Notes: a model not told the origin generated them from the sequence alone. A stretch of DNA of 64,000 bases from Pseudomonas sp. Teo4 (GCF_034387475.1 NZ_JAXCIL010000002.1:1116001-1180000), one strand, 5' to 3'. Counted from the stretch's first letter, positions 15,610 through 26,736 are shown. Numbers and translations are program-made.

Positions 15610-18571
15610 GTTTTCCGGGCATCCGTAGGGGCCGAAACTTCCCGTCTTCCAGTCTGCGGCTCTGCCGCCAGACGTAATCGCCGGTGAGGTTGATGTGCTC
15701 CCAGCCCAGCGGCGACAGGAATTGCAGCAGCTCGCCGTCCACCGGCTTGCCGGCCTCGACCAACCCCTGGGTGGCGCGCTCCAGGTACACCGTGTTCCAC
15801 AGCACGATAGCCGCCGTCACCAGGTTGAGGCCGCTGGCCCGGTAGCGCTGCTGCTCGAAGCTCCGATCCCTGATTTCCCCAAGGCGGTTGAAGAACACCG
15901 CCCTGGCCAGCGAGTTGCGCGCCTCACCTTTGTTCAGGCCGGCATGCACGCGGCGGCGCAGCTCAACACTTTGCAGCCAGTCTAGGATGAACAGCGTGCG
16001 TTCGATCCGGCCCAGCTCGCGCAGGGCCACGGCCAGGCCGTTCTGGCGCGGATAGCTGCCGAGCTTGCGCAGCATCAGCGAGGCAGTGACGGTGCCCTGT
16101 TTGATCGAGCTGGCCAGGCGCAGGATGTCGTCCCAATGGGCGCGGACGTGCTTGATGTTCAGGGTGCCGCCGATCAGCGGCCGCAGCGTCGGGTAGGTCT
16201 GCACGCCCTGCGGCACGTACAGCTTGGTTTCGCCGAGGTCGCGGATGCGCGGCGCGAAACGGAAGCCCAGCAGGTGCATCAGGGCGAAGACGTGATCGGT
16301 GAAGCCGGCCGTGTCGGTGTAGTGCTCCTCGATCCGCAGGTCGGACTCGTGGTACAGCAGGCCGTCGAGCACATAGGTGGAATCGCGCACGCCGACATTC
16401 ACCACGCGGGTGCTGAACGGCGCGTACTGGTCGGAGATATGGGTGTAGAACAGCCGTCCCGGCTCACTGCCGTACTTCGGGTTGACGTGTCCGGTGCTCT
16501 CGCCCCGGCCGCCAGCCCGGAAACGCTGGCCATCGGAGGATGAGGTGGTGCCGTCGCCCCAGTGGGCGGCGAAGGCATGCTGGTACTGGTGGTTGACCAG
16601 CTCGGCCAGGGCCGCCGAATAGGTCTCGTCGCGGATGTGCCAGGCTTGCAGCCAGGACAGCTTGGCGTAGGTCAGACCGGGGCTCGACTCGGCCATCTTG
16701 GTCAGCCCGAGGTTGATCGCATCACCGAGGATCGCGGACAGCAGCAACGTCCGGTCTTTGGCCTCGGCCCCGTCCTTCAGGTGGGTGAAGTGGCGGCTGA
16801 AGCCCGTCCAGTCGTCCACGTCCATCAGCAGTTCGGTGATCTTGATGCGCGGCAGTAACTGACTGGTCTGGTCGATCAGCGCCTGCGCCCGATCCGGCAC
16901 CGCCGCATCCAGCGGGGTGATCTTCAACCCGGACTCGGTGAGGATGGCATCGGGCAGCTCGTTGTCCTTGGCCAGGCGGGCGACAGTGGCCAACTGCTCG
17001 TCCAGCAGCTGCAAGCGCTCTTCCAGATACTGGTCGCTGTTCGGGTTGATCGCCAGCGGCAGGGCCTGTTCCCGCTTGAGCGCGGCGAACTTCTCGGCCG
17101 GCAACAGGTAGTCGTCGAAGTCGCGGAACTGCCGCGAGCCCTTGACCCAGATGTCGCCGGAGCGCAGGGCGTTCTTCAGCTCGGACAGGGCGCAGATTTC
17201 GTAGAAGCGCCGGTCGAGGCCTTCCGGGGTGATCACCAGTGGCTTCCAGCGCGGCTTGATGAAGGCGGTGGGAGCATCGGCCGGCACCTTGCGCAGGTTG
17301 TCGGCGTTCATCTCGCGCAGCGTCTGCACGGCTGCCAGCACGCCCTGCGCGGCCGGGGCGGCGCGCAGCTCCAATACCTCCAGCAGAGCCGGCGTGTAGC
17401 GGCGCAGGGTGGCGAAGTTCTCGCCGACCAGGTGCAGGTGGTCGAAGCCCTCCGGCCGGGCCAGCAGCTCGGCTTCGCTGACGCTCTCGGTGAACTCGTC
17501 CCAGGGGATCACCGCCTCGATGGCGGCATAGGGGTCGCTGCCGGCTTCCTTGGCCTCCAGCAGCGCCTGGCCGATCTTGGAGTACAGGCGCACCTTGTCG
17601 TTGATCGCCTTGCCCTGCTTCTGGAACTGCTGCTGATGCTTGTGCTTCGCGCCGCTGAACAGCTTGACTAGGATGCGGTCGTGCAGATCCACCAGCTCAT
17701 CAATCACGGTTGCAGTGCTCTCCAGCACCACGGCGGCCAGGGTCGCATAGCGCCGCTGCGGCTCGAACTTGCCGAGGTCTTTGGGCGTCATCTGCCCACC
17801 CTCGCGGGCCAGCTTGAGCAGGCGGTTCTGGTGGATGTGCCGGCCCAGGACTTCGGGCAAGTCCACCAGCTGAAATGTCTTCAGCCGCTCGATGTGCTCA
17901 AGCATGTGCCGAGAGTTGGGTTTCAGCGGTGCCTGGCGCAGCCAGGTCAACCAGGTGATGCTGCTGCCGGCCTTGAGCTTCAACAGCTCGTCCAGCTTGG
18001 CCCGATGCGAGTCCGTGAGCGGTTCAACCAGGGCGCGGTAGACCCGCCGATTGGCCCGTGCAATGGCCTCCGAGCAAGCCCGGTCGATCACGCTCAACGC
18101 CGGCAGGATGCGTCGCTTCTGCCGCAGGCTCTCCAGCGCCTGGCCGGCCAGCAGCAAGCCCTTGTCGGTCTGCTGGGCCAGTTCGGTCAGCTCGCGCACC
18201 AGGGCGCGGAAGTCGGACAGGCCGAACGGGGCCAGTTGAAGGTAGGTGCGCAGTTCCTGGGCGTGCTCGCGACGGGTCACATCGCGCTCGCCGTACTTCG
18301 TCCAACTCGCCGGATCGGTCTGGACTTGCTTGGCCACCCACAGGATGACCGGTTCGGGCAGCTCGCTGTCAGTGCCCAACGCATAGCCGGGGTAGCGCAG
18401 CAGGCAGAGTTGCACGGCGAAGCCGAGGCGGTTGGCGTCGCCGCGCCGCTGACGGATCAGCGACAGGTCGGAGTCGTTGAAGGTGTAGTAGCGGATCAGG
18501 TCATCCTGGCTTTCTGGCAACGCGAGCAGGGTGCCCCGCTCCGTGGCCGAGAGGATCAAGCGACGCGGCAT
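15605..18571 (-). CDS. tnpA: Tn3-family transposase TnpA
   Basis: This 988-residue DDE transposase cuts the 38-bp ends and drives replicative transposition through a cointegrate. Length is standard for the Tn21/Tn501 branch. The three acidic residues are recognisable in [29 protein letters not shown] and [12 protein letters not shown]. The N-terminus ([20 protein letters not shown]) is the DNA-binding region. It starts 3 bp after tnpR and is co-transcribed with it. No frameshift is seen. Confidence 0.97.
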   Translation of the reverse strand: MPRRLILSATERGTLLALPESQDDLIRYYTFNDSDLSLIRQRRGDANRLGFAVQLCLLRYPGYALGTDSELPEPVILWVAKQVQTDPASWTKYGERDVTRREHAQELRTYLQLAPFGLSDFRALVRELTELAQQTDKGLLLAGQALESLRQKRRILPALSVIDRACSEAIARANRRVYRALVEPLTDSHRAKLDELLKLKAGSSITWLTWLRQAPLKPNSRHMLEHIERLKTFQLVDLPEVLGRHIHQNRLLKLAREGGQMTPKDLGKFEPQRRYATLAAVVLESTATVIDELVDLHDRILVKLFSGAKHKHQQQFQKQGKAINDKVRLYSKIGQALLEAKEAGSDPYAAIEAVIPWDEFTESVSEAELLARPEGFDHLHLVGENFATLRRYTPALLEVLELRAAPAAQGVLAAVQTLREMNADNLRKVPADAPTAFIKPRWKPLVITPEGLDRRFYEICALSELKNALRSGDIWVKGSRQFRDFDDYLLPAEKFAALKREQALPLAINPNSDQYLEERLQLLDEQLATVARLAKDNELPDAILTESGLKITPLDAAVPDRAQALIDQTSQLLPRIKITELLMDVDDWTGFSRHFTHLKDGAEAKDRTLLLSAILGDAINLGLTKMAESSPGLTYAKLSWLQAWHIRDETYSAALAELVNHQYQHAFAAHWGDGTTSSSDGQRFRAGGRGESTGHVNPKYGSEPGRLFYTHISDQYAPFSTRVVNVGVRDSTYVLDGLLYHESDLRIEEHYTDTAGFTDHVFALMHLLGFRFAPRIRDLGETKLYVPQGVQTYPTLRPLIGGTLNIKHVRAHWDDILRLASSIKQGTVTASLMLRKLGSYPRQNGLAVALRELGRIERTLFILDWLQSVELRRRVHAGLNKGEARNSLARAVFFNRLGEIRDRSFEQQRYRASGLNLVTAAIVLWNTVYLERATQGLVEAGKPVDGELLQFLSPLGWEHINLTGDYVWRQSRRLEDGKFRPLRMPGKP

Positions 18572-18574
18572 GTG

Positions 18575-19135
18575 TCAGTCGTCCGTGCGGAGGTACTGGT
18601 AGAGGGTTTCCCGGCTGATGTTGAACTCGCGGGCAAGCTGCGCCTTGGGCTCGCCGGCCGTCGCTCGCTGCCGCAGGGTAGCAGCCTGCTCATCGGACAG
18701 GGCTTTCTTGCGGCCCCGGTACGCGCCACGCTGCTTGGCCAAGGTGATGCCCTCACGCTGCCGCTCGCGGATCAGGGCGCGCTCGAACTCAGCGAAGGCC
18801 CCCATCACCGACAGCATCAGGTTGGCCATCGGCGAGTCCTCGCCAGTGAACACCAGGCCCTCCTTCAGGAACTCGATGCGCACGCCGCGTTGAGTCAGCT
18901 TCTGTACCAAGCGACGCAGGTCATCGAGGTTGCGGGCCAGCCGGTCCATGCTGTGCACCACCACTGTATCGCCTTCGCGGACGAAGCTCAGCAGCGCTTC
19001 GAGCTGGGGGCGCTGGGTGTCCTTGCCCGATGCCTTGTCGGTGAACACCTTGCTCACCTGTGTCTGTTCCAGCTGGCGTTCCGGGTTCTGGTCGAAGCTG
19101 CTGACCCGGACGTAGCCGATGCGGTGCCCCTGCAC
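18575..19135 (-). CDS. tnpR: Serine resolvase TnpR
   Basis: This 186-residue site-specific recombinase resolves cointegrates at res. The catalytic Ser is in RIGYVRVSSFDQNPERQ; VVVHSMDRLARNLDDLRRLV and GAFAEFERALIRERQREG are conserved resolvase segments. The C-terminal helix-turn-helix (AQLAREFNISRETLYQYL) binds res. It lies directly upstream of tnpA. Confidence 0.97.
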   Translation of the reverse strand: MQGHRIGYVRVSSFDQNPERQLEQTQVSKVFTDKASGKDTQRPQLEALLSFVREGDTVVVHSMDRLARNLDDLRRLVQKLTQRGVRIEFLKEGLVFTGEDSPMANLMLSVMGAFAEFERALIRERQREGITLAKQRGAYRGRKKALSDEQAATLRQRATAGEPKAQLAREFNISRETLYQYLRTDD

Positions 19136-19309
19136 GATGTCTCCTTGGTTGAAGGCGGCTTAAGTGCTCCTTCTGTTCCGTTGTGCCTCAAACCCCGTTT
19201 CTGTCAGGCTGAAATCTATGACCTTCGCAGGCATGTGTCAAAAATGCGAAAGATGACTCTATTCTGACTAAGCGGCGCGGCCCTGCCTGACATCCAGTTA
19301 GGGTATGCC
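19136..19309. promoter_or_regulatory. Probable res site and tnpR promoter
   Basis: This 174-bp gap between tnpR and the EAL gene is where Tn501 carries res. It has AT-rich patches and TGTCA/TGACA-type half-sites. I did not delimit the three resolvase subsites individually. Confidence 0.6.
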
Positions 19310-20299
19310 TCAATCTGACGGTAGCGAGTCGCAGGCGTTCGGATCGGCATCGGTTTCGTTCCCTGTCTTGGCACGCGCTTCGAAGCGTTGATAACACTCC
19401 AACCCGCAGAAGTGCTCGACGTATTCCGCGCCTTCCGGGGTGAAGGCGGCATCGAGCGGGATTTCCTTGCAGCACACGCAGCAACTGGTGGTGGTCGAGT
19501 CACTTGCATTCATGGTGGCACCCCTCCATTGACTGACGAAGACGGCGAATGCCGCCGCCGGCATTGGCTTCGCGAACAGGAAGCCTTGTCCTGTGTCGCA
19601 GTCCGCTTGTCGCAATAGATCAAGACTCGCCGATGTTTCCACGCCTTCAGCCACCACATCCATGCCCAGCCCGTGCGCAAGCTGAATCACGGTGTGCACG
19701 ATGGTTTGGTCGCGGCGGTCGTTGGCGAGCCCGGCGACAAACGATTGGTCGATCTTGAGCGTGCTGATTGGGCAGCACTTCAGATGTTGCAGACAGGAAT
19801 ACCCCGTCCCGAAGTCATCGGCGGCGAAGCGCACACCGATCTGCCGCAAGGCGTCCAGGGCGGGGAAGATCGCCGGATCACCAAACGCGACCGATTCGGT
19901 CAGCTCGATTTCGAGATACTCGGCGGGCAACTCGGCATCAGCCAGCACGCCCTTTACCCACCCGTCGAAGTCCGGTCCCACTTGGCTCGCCGAAGCATTG
20001 ACGGCCAGCCGGAACGGTCGCCATGCCAGCATTCGCCAGTCACGCATCTGGCGGCAGGCTTCGCCCAGCACCCAAGCGCCGATTTCAGGCATCAGGCCGG
20101 ACGATTCGACCACGGGCAGGAACTGGCCCGGTGGCAATAGTCCAAGCGTCGGATGACGCCAGCGCAACAGGGCTTCCGCGCCGACAATCCCACCACTGCG
20201 CAGATCGACGACGGGCTGGTAGTGCAGTTCAAGCTGCCCGCGCTCGACCGCTTGGGCCAGTTCCGGCGTCGTCCATCCATCCGGCCGGAAAGCGCTCAT
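19310..20299 (-). CDS. EAL-domain protein with C-terminal DUF3330 (mer operon urf2)
   Basis: This is a 329-residue protein starting at ATG 20299, which overlaps the merE stop (ATGA). Residues about 1-255 are an EAL c-di-GMP phosphodiesterase domain. Its catalytic motifs all look intact: [44 protein letters not shown] and VAEGVETSA. Residues about 265-329 are a cysteine-rich DUF3330 module ([20 protein letters not shown]). Known as urf2 in Tn501/Tn21-type elements; its role in mercury resistance is unknown. It may alter host c-di-GMP (inference). Confidence 0.92.
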   Translation of the reverse strand: MSAFRPDGWTTPELAQAVERGQLELHYQPVVDLRSGGIVGAEALLRWRHPTLGLLPPGQFLPVVESSGLMPEIGAWVLGEACRQMRDWRMLAWRPFRLAVNASASQVGPDFDGWVKGVLADAELPAEYLEIELTESVAFGDPAIFPALDALRQIGVRFAADDFGTGYSCLQHLKCCPISTLKIDQSFVAGLANDRRDQTIVHTVIQLAHGLGMDVVAEGVETSASLDLLRQADCDTGQGFLFAKPMPAAAFAVFVSQWRGATMNASDSTTTSCCVCCKEIPLDAAFTPEGAEYVEHFCGLECYQRFEARAKTGNETDADPNACDSLPSD

Positions 20300-20532
20300 T
20301 CTCTTTCCCTGAATGCCCGCAACGCCCGCGACAGGGACAGAAGGAACAGGCCGGTCAAACCGAGCGCCGCGATGACCCAATGCTCGCCGAGGAAAGCACC
20401 GGCGGTTGTGCCGGCCAGCACGACAGCGAGGATGGGCAGGTGGCAGGGGCAAGTCAGCACAGCCAGTCCGCCCCACAGGTAGCCGGTGATCGGTTTGTGC
20501 GTCTCGGACGGCAAGCGCTCGGGGTTGTTCAT
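20296..20532 (-). CDS. merE: Mercury transport protein MerE
   Basis: This is a 78-residue membrane protein with two hydrophobic helices (about 18-42 and 50-68). CPCHLP in the first helix is the likely Hg(II)-binding site. MerE takes up Hg(II) and methylmercury. Its start overlaps the merD stop (ATGA), and its stop overlaps the EAL gene start. It is part of the single merTPADE transcript. Confidence 0.94.
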   Translation of the reverse strand: MNNPERLPSETHKPITGYLWGGLAVLTCPCHLPILAVVLAGTTAGAFLGEHWVIAALGLTGLFLLSLSRALRAFRERE

Positions 20533-20894
20533 GGCAGACTCTCCGCGTGCTGTGCCGGCTCGGTCGGCAGGGTGGCCAACTGCACTTCCAGATCGGCCAA
20601 CGCTTCGCGCCGACGCTCGACGAACTGACGCAGCAGGGCAAGCTGCGCGGCCGCTTCGTCGCCGTCCGCCGCATCCAGCGCCCGGCACAGCCGCGCCAGC
20701 GCGTCGAGGCCGATGCCCGCCTCGAAGGCCGCCCGCACGAAGCACAGCCGTTGCAAGGCGGCGTCATCGAACAAGCCGTAGCCGCCTGGTGTGCACGCCA
20801 CCGGGCGCAGCAATCCGCGCAGCAGGTAGTCGCGCACGATATGCACGCTCACCCCGGCATCAAGAGCCAGCCGGGACACCGTGTAGGCGTTCAT
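20529..20894 (-). CDS. merD: Mer operon co-regulator MerD
   Basis: This is a 121-residue MerR-like protein. The N-terminal helix-turn-helix ([21 protein letters not shown]) is followed by a coiled-coil. It lacks the mercury-binding cysteines of MerR. MerD binds the mer operator and lowers expression after mercury is cleared. ATG 20894 is preceded by AAGGAGGTG; the longer in-frame start is rejected. Confidence 0.95.
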   Translation of the reverse strand: MNAYTVSRLALDAGVSVHIVRDYLLRGLLRPVACTPGGYGLFDDAALQRLCFVRAAFEAGIGLDALARLCRALDAADGDEAAAQLALLRQFVERRREALADLEVQLATLPTEPAQHAESLP

Positions 20895-20911
20895 TGAACA
20901 CCTCCTTTTTC

Positions 20912-22609
<1,698 letters not shown>

Positions 22610-22668
22610 TTATCGTTTGTGGCGCCAGACAATGACGTCCGTTGTGCTGCGGTGCCGTTTTCAGTGAC

Positions 22669-22944
22669 TCACTGCTTGACGCTGGACGGATAGCCCGCGT
22701 CTGCGGTTGCCTTGGTCAGCTTCTGCACGCTGGTCTTGGCATCGTCGAAGGTGACGACCGCTTGGCGTGTCTCGAAAGTCACGTCAACTTTGCTGACGCC
22801 TTCGACCTTGGAAATCGCCTTCTTGACAGTGATCGGGCAGGCGGAGCAGGTCATGCCCGGTACGGACAGCGTGACGGTCTGGGTGGCGGCCCAGACGGGG
22901 GCAACAACGGCGGCGAGGGCGAGGGAGGCAAACAGTTTCTTCAT
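22669..22944 (-). CDS. merP: Periplasmic mercury-binding protein MerP
   Basis: This is a 91-residue protein with signal peptide (MKKLFASLALAAVVAPVWA). The heavy-metal fold carries GMTCSACPITVKKAISKVEG. It captures Hg(II) in the periplasm through its two cysteines and hands it to MerT. It lies 12 bp downstream of merT. Confidence 0.97.
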   Translation of the reverse strand: MKKLFASLALAAVVAPVWAATQTVTLSVPGMTCSACPITVKKAISKVEGVSKVDVTFETRQAVVTFDDAKTSVQKLTKATADAGYPSSVKQ

Positions 22945-22956
22945 GGTGAACTCCGA

Positions 22957-23307
22957 TCAGTAGAAAAATGGCATGACGTAGGGAAATCCGAGCGCGACCA
23001 GAACCAGCGCGGCCACGATCCAGAAAATGAGCTTGTAAGTAGCTCGCACTTGGGGAATCGCGCAGACCTCACCCGGTTTGCAGGCCGCTGCCTGCCGGTA
23101 GATGCGCCGCCAGGCGAAGAACAACGCCACCAGCGCCACGCCGATAAAGATGGGGCGATAGGGTTCCAACACCGCCAAGTTGCCGATCCAAGCGCCGCTG
23201 AACCCCAAGGCGATCAGAACCAACGGCCCGAGGCAGCAAGCCGAGGCGAGGATGGCGGCAAGCCCTCCAGTGAAGAGCGCGCCGCGCCCGGTTTTTGGTT
23301 CAGACAT
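22957..23307 (-). CDS. merT: Mercury transporter MerT
   Basis: This is a 116-residue inner-membrane protein with three helices. The first-helix pair [14 protein letters not shown] receives Hg(II) from MerP. A second pair is in the cytoplasmic loop [10 protein letters not shown] 23307 gives the standard length; the upstream extension overlaps the promoter. It is the first gene after the mer promoter. Confidence 0.97.
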
Positions 23308-23342
23308 GCGCTTGTCCTTTCGAATTGAAATTGGATAGCGTA

Positions 23343-23373
23343 ACCTTACTTCCGTACTCATGTACGGAGTCAA
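23343..23373 (-). promoter_or_regulatory. mer operator-promoter bound by MerR
   Basis: On the minus strand a -35 TTGACT and a -10 TAAGGT are 19 bp apart, the long spacer typical of MerR promoters. Within it lies the dyad ACTTCCGTAC-TCAT-GTACGGAGT (plus-strand reading). MerR-Hg(II) would untwist this spacer to activate merT. Confidence 0.95.
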
Positions 23374-23378
23374 GCGAT

Positions 23379-23813
23379 ATGGAAAACAATTTGGAGAACC
23401 TGACCATTGGCGTTTTCGCCAAGGCGGCCGGGGTCAATGTGGAGACCATCCGTTTCTATCAGCGCAAGGGCTTGTTGCTGGAGCCTGACAAGCCCTATGG
23501 CAGCATCCGCCGCTATGGCGAGGCGGATGTAACGCGGGTGCGCTTCGTGAAATCAGCCCAGCGGCTGGGCTTCAGCCTGGATGAGATCGCCGAGCTGCTG
23601 CGGCTGGAGGATGGCACCCATTGCGAGGAAGCCAGCAGTCTGGCCGAGCACAAGCTCAAGGACGTGCGCGAGAAAATGGCTGACCTGGCGCGCATGGAGG
23701 CCGTGCTGTCTGAGTTGGTGTGCGCCTGCCATGCGCGAAGGGGGAACGTTTCCTGCCCGCTGATCGCGTCACTACAGGGTGGAGCAAGCTTGGCAGGTTC
23801 GGCTATGCCTTAG
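23379..23813 (+). CDS. merR: Mercury-responsive regulator MerR
   Basis: This 144-residue repressor-activator has the DNA-binding region [24 protein letters not shown] and a coiled-coil dimer helix. The mercury ligands are in [25 protein letters not shown]. It is transcribed divergently from merT. Its TAG stop lies inside the Tn21-type repeat at 23809-23846. Confidence 0.97.
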
Positions 23814-23846
23814 CGTGCTTTATTTTCCGTTTTCTGAGACGACCCC
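23809..23846 (-). repeat. Nested Tn21-type 38-bp inverted repeat
   Basis: On the minus strand it reads GGGGTCGTCTCAGAAAACGG through AAAGCACGCTAAG. This is the end sequence of Tn21, not of the outer element. It begins 80 bp inside the right end. It suggests the mer module once had its own end and was captured by a second transposon. Confidence 0.9.
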
Positions 23847-23888
23847 TTAGAAAGCCTAGTCAAAGAGCTGTCACGAGAACACCGTTAG

Positions 23889-23926
23889 CTTAGCGTACGA
23901 TTTTTTCCGAATTCTGCGGTTCCCCC
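23889..23926 (-). repeat. Terminal inverted repeat at the mer end (38 bp)
   Basis: On the minus strand it starts GGGGGAACCGCAGAATTCGG and ends TACGCTAAG. It pairs with 15572-15609 over 34 of 38 bases. Confidence 0.95.
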
Positions 23927-23931
23927 TAGTA
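23927..23931. repeat. Target-site duplication TAGTA (right copy)
   Basis: Identical to 15567-15571, immediately outside the terminal repeat. Confidence 0.95.
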
Positions 23932-24020
23932 CCGCTGTCACTGACGCCAAACGACCGGCGCCACTCGGGAAAGCGCTTGCCGTCTGGGTTGGAAACCGCG
24001 AACCAATTGATCTTGTTCAT
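23927..24020 (-). pseudogene. 5' part of the small gene split by the mercury transposon
   Basis: ATG 24020 overlaps the stop of the upstream gene (ATGA). The frame reads MNKINWFAVSNPDGKRFPEW and RRSFGVSDSGT up to the duplication, then enters the transposon. It continues in frame at 15571-15337 when the element is removed. See that entry for the whole protein. Confidence 0.8.
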
Positions 24021-24385
24021 TTGTCATTCTCGAATGGAATCAGAGTGGAGTACGGAAGCTCTTCGTCTTCGACCGCAGCAAACACCTGATCCAGCACTGC
24101 AGTTGGGGCATCAAAAGCTCCAAGGATCACGTATAGCTCGCACATGAGGTTAGCCTTGGCCTGCCGGTCAAAACCAGCATCACCGGCTACCTTTTCAGCC
24201 GAGTCGAATGCCTGGCTTACTGACGTTTCTGCGATCAAGTAGCGAGCACCGCAGTCACACAGCAACGGGTGGTTTGAGCGAGGGGCAGTGCTCGCAGGAG
24301 CGGAGGAGAGAGGCCTCACCGGCTCCTGCGACAGTTTTAATTCTCTAAATCCAACGATGCAAGAGCGCCCACACGGGTTACCCAT
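24017..24385 (-). CDS. Hypothetical protein coupled to the split gene
   Basis: This is a 122-codon frame from ATG 24385. The first 40 residues are Ser/Pro-rich and may not be translated. The core has LLCDCGARYLIAETSVSQAF and a helical, acidic C-terminus ending LPYSTLIPFENDK. It is soluble and has no recognised domain. Its stop overlaps the start of the split gene, so both formed one operon. The direct-repeat array 80-240 bp upstream probably controls it. Confidence 0.5.
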   Translation of the reverse strand: MGNPCGRSCIVGFRELKLSQEPVRPLSSAPASTAPRSNHPLLCDCGARYLIAETSVSQAFDSAEKVAGDAGFDRQAKANLMCELYVILGAFDAPTAVLDQVFAAVEDEELPYSTLIPFENDK

Positions 24386-24464
24386 CCCAAAAAGATACCA
24401 TCATAATTTTTTTGGGGGTTTTGCACGGTACATTCCTGCGATTTTTCTGTGGCTGAACCTTTGC

Positions 24465-24620
24465 TGTGACAACCTTTATTGTTGTGACAACCTTTATTAA
24501 ACGAAAAACCCCGAGAATTTTTGAAAAGCTATGCTTTGTGACAACCTTTATTTTCTCTTCCCCAGGATCAATCTCCCCGCTAGGCCGCGAATTTCAAGAG
24601 GTTTTGGGACAAAGTTTATT
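24465..24620 (+). repeat. Direct repeats TGTGACAACCTTTATT (three exact copies, one degenerate)
   Basis: Exact 16-base copies start at 24465, 24483 and 24537; a degenerate one (TGGGACAAAGTTTATT) starts at 24605. The first two are 18 bp apart and the third is 54 bp further, three times 18. The second and third copies lie within the near-palindrome TTGTGACAA. They look like iterated binding sites upstream of the minus-strand operon. Confidence 0.75.
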
Positions 24621-24640
24621 AATCAGCAACAAAAAACGTG

Positions 24641-24667
24641 AGCCCCGGCTAAATGCCGGGGCTTTTT
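24641..24667. terminator. Rho-independent terminator
   Basis: AGCCCCGGC and GCCGGGGCT pair around TAAAT and are followed by TTTT. It lies just beyond the doxX stop; the plus-strand side has the better T-run. Confidence 0.8.
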
Positions 24668-24689
24668 CATTTACACAGTTCGCAAAGTT

Positions 24690-25124
24690 TCAGGCGGTCT
24701 TCAGCAAGGCCTTTTCAGTTGCCCGCGCTTTCAGGTTCAACAGCCATGCATCCACGCTGATTGCACCACCACCAAAGGCTGCGATTTGCAACAGGCCGCC
24801 GGCGATCGAGATGTTCTTGAAGAAGTTGATGAACTGCCCTTGGTCCGCCAGGTTGTTGTGGAAGGCGAAGGCGGCCATCACGGTGAATCCAGCCATGACC
24901 ACAGCGACGATGCGTGTTTGAAAACCGACGATCAGCAGAGCTGCGAGGCCCAGTTCAACGCCCAGTGCTGCCAGGTAGCTCAGGACCGGGAAGGGCAGGC
25001 CGCTCGATTCGATATAGGCGATGGTGCCTTCGGGCGAAGCCAGCTTGCTGAGGCCGCTGAGCAGGAAAAGAACGGCTAGCAATACGCGACCGATAACTGC
25101 AGTGGTGTCTTTCAGAGAGTTCAT
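24690..25124 (-). CDS. DoxX-family membrane protein
   Basis: This is a 144-residue protein with four helices: about 8-27 (AVIGRVLLAVLFLLSGLSKL), 47-67, 73-92 and 104-124. DoxX-like proteins are quinone-linked or redox-associated membrane proteins, and most have no proven activity. It is divergent from the LysR gene at 25345, which probably regulates it. Confidence 0.85.
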   Translation of the reverse strand: MNSLKDTTAVIGRVLLAVLFLLSGLSKLASPEGTIAYIESSGLPFPVLSYLAALGVELGLAALLIVGFQTRIVAVVMAGFTVMAAFAFHNNLADQGQFINFFKNISIAGGLLQIAAFGGGAISVDAWLLNLKARATEKALLKTA

Positions 25125-25344
25125 CTTATTGCTCCTAAGTTTCTAGTGTTTGCCAGCGTGGCGGGCGATGGAGAAATAGTAAAAGCTCCCATTAGTTGCA
25201 ACAATATAGCGATTTTTGATTTTACTGTTTCTAAAACAGGGACAATAGCCGAGCACCCTTAGGGAGCACAGACCTGCAAGAAACAACCCGGCAGGAAGTT
25301 TATTCTCGCGCCGGGTATCGTCCCCCTGACCAAAGGAAATTCGA

Positions 25345-26250
25345 GTGGACCGAATTGAATGCATGCGGGCCTTTATCGCCACTGTCGACGCCAGCGGATT
25401 CGCCGCAGCCGCGAGGGTCTTGCATGTACCAAGATCGAAGGTAAGCAAGCAGATACAGGCGCTGGAAGAGGCGCTTGGCGTCCAGTTGCTGCACAGAACG
25501 ACCCGCAGCCTGCACCTGACCGAGGCCGGTTGTGAGTATTACGAAGCCTGCCGGGAAGTCGTGGCGTCGCTTGAGGAAGCAGAGCAGCGAGCACGCAGTG
25601 GCTTGGCAGAGGTGCAAGGCGTACTGCGGGTAAATGCGCCGATGTCGTTTGGCCTTTGCCGGCTCGGTCCGTTGCTGCCGCAATTTCATGCCCTGTACCC
25701 GAAGGTGGAACTGCAACTGGTTTTGAGCGACCAGCAGGTCGACCCTATCAAGGGTGGATTCGATGTGACGATTCGTATTGCCAGCCTTGCAGATTCGTCG
25801 CTGATTGCGAAGCAGCTATCGCCGGCGCCGAGAGTCTTGGTCGCATCACCGGGTTATTTGGCTCAACACGGCGTTCCCGAGACTCCCAAAGATCTGGCTT
25901 GCCACAAATGCTTGAACTACGGCTACCTGCAAAGTGGGGCCAGTTTGCAGTTGAGCAATGGCAAGGAAATTCAACGTGTTCACGTGACAGGGCCTCTTCA
26001 CGCCAACAATGGTGACCTGCTGGCGCAAGGCGCGGAGGCTGATATGGGAATTGCTCTTCTGCCGCTGTTCATCGTCGAGAAGGCGTTAGCAGAAGGACGC
26101 TTGGTGCAAATCCTGAAGGAATGGGAGGCACCTCCTATCTCGATCAATGCCGTGTACCCATCAGCTCGCCGAGTGCCTCTTAAAACCCGAGCGTTCCTGG
26201 ATTTCCTCGCTGCAGAACTGCGGATTCCAGAGACCGCGGCGGTTTCGTAG
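25345..26250 (+). CDS. LysR-family transcriptional regulator
   Basis: This is a 301-residue regulator. The winged helix (MRAFIATVDASGFAAAARVLHVPRSKVSKQIQALEEALG) is followed by a periplasmic-binding-like effector domain. GTG 25345 has AAAGGA seven bases upstream. It resembles the CrgA/PA2758-like branch that controls stress-induced oxidoreductase genes. DoxX genes flank it on both sides; it is divergent from the first and convergent with the second. Confidence 0.9.
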   Translation: MDRIECMRAFIATVDASGFAAAARVLHVPRSKVSKQIQALEEALGVQLLHRTTRSLHLTEAGCEYYEACREVVASLEEAEQRARSGLAEVQGVLRVNAPMSFGLCRLGPLLPQFHALYPKVELQLVLSDQQVDPIKGGFDVTIRIASLADSSLIAKQLSPAPRVLVASPGYLAQHGVPETPKDLACHKCLNYGYLQSGASLQLSNGKEIQRVHVTGPLHANNGDLLAQGAEADMGIALLPLFIVEKALAEGRLVQILKEWEAPPISINAVYPSARRVPLKTRAFLDFLAAELRIPETAAVS

Positions 26251-26289
26251 ACGTCAGTACTGTACAAACCGATGGGATCGTCCAATGGA

Positions 26290-26736
26290 TCAGGCAAGGC
26301 TGCGTTTTGCCGAAAACGTTGGAGTCTTGAAGGTCCAGGCACCTGGACCCGTGATGGCCAAGCCTATAAACAGCACGGTGAACAGCCAAGCGAACTGCGC
26401 TTGCTCCAACGTCCACTCTGGATGAACCACTACCAGCGCGACACCAAGCACGGCGAGAACTGGCAGACACGCAAGACGCGCAAATACGCCCAGCATCAGC
26501 AATACCGGGCAAACCACCTCGGCGAAAACGGCCATTGTGAGCGTCAACGTTGGCCCCAAACCGAATGGGTCCTCGATACGTTGCAGCTCGGTGCTCCAGT
26601 TGAGCAGCTTGGGAAGGCCGTGAATTTGCAGCAGTAGCAATGCAGCAGATACACGGAGAAAGAGCAGGCCAAGTGGCATTGAGATGTCTGCCAAGCGCTT
26701 TGGCTGATCTTGAATCTCAGGCGTAGCCATTTTCAT
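26290..26736 (-). CDS. DoxX-family membrane protein
   Basis: This is a 148-residue protein with four helices, beginning GLLFLRVSAALLLLQIHGLPKL. GAGG precedes ATG 26736. It differs clearly from the DoxX at 24690 in sequence and is not a recent duplicate. It follows the isochorismatase-type hydrolase by 118 bp on the same strand, so the two probably form an operon. Confidence 0.82.
   Translation of the reverse strand: MKMATPEIQDQPKRLADISMPLGLLFLRVSAALLLLQIHGLPKLLNWSTELQRIEDPFGLGPTLTLTMAVFAEVVCPVLLMLGVFARLACLPVLAVLGVALVVVHPEWTLEQAQFAWLFTVLFIGLAITGPGAWTFKTPTFSAKRSLA

Larger units (their letters stand above)
24386..24689. other. AT-rich intergenic region with repeats
   Basis: This stretch is markedly AT-rich against the rest of the window. 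It holds the TGTGACAACCTTTATT repeats and a terminator at its right end. I see no gene in it. Confidence 0.6.

Noticed and set aside
17681-19267. A 528-codon plus-strand open frame across tnpA and tnpR
   Set aside because: It is antisense to two well-defined transposition genes with every motif intact, and its translation is low-complexity without any family resemblance. GC-rich third positions explain it.
19310-20767. One long 485-codon protein fusing merD/merE DNA to the EAL domain
   Set aside because: The upstream part is the wrong frame of merD and merE, which are clearly expressed in their own frames; ATG 20299 overlapping the merE stop is the proper start.
24465-24552. The TGTGACAACCTTTATT repeats as a CRISPR array
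   Set aside because: The units are 16 bases with unequal gaps of 2 and 38 bases, with no spacer regularity and no cas genes in the window.
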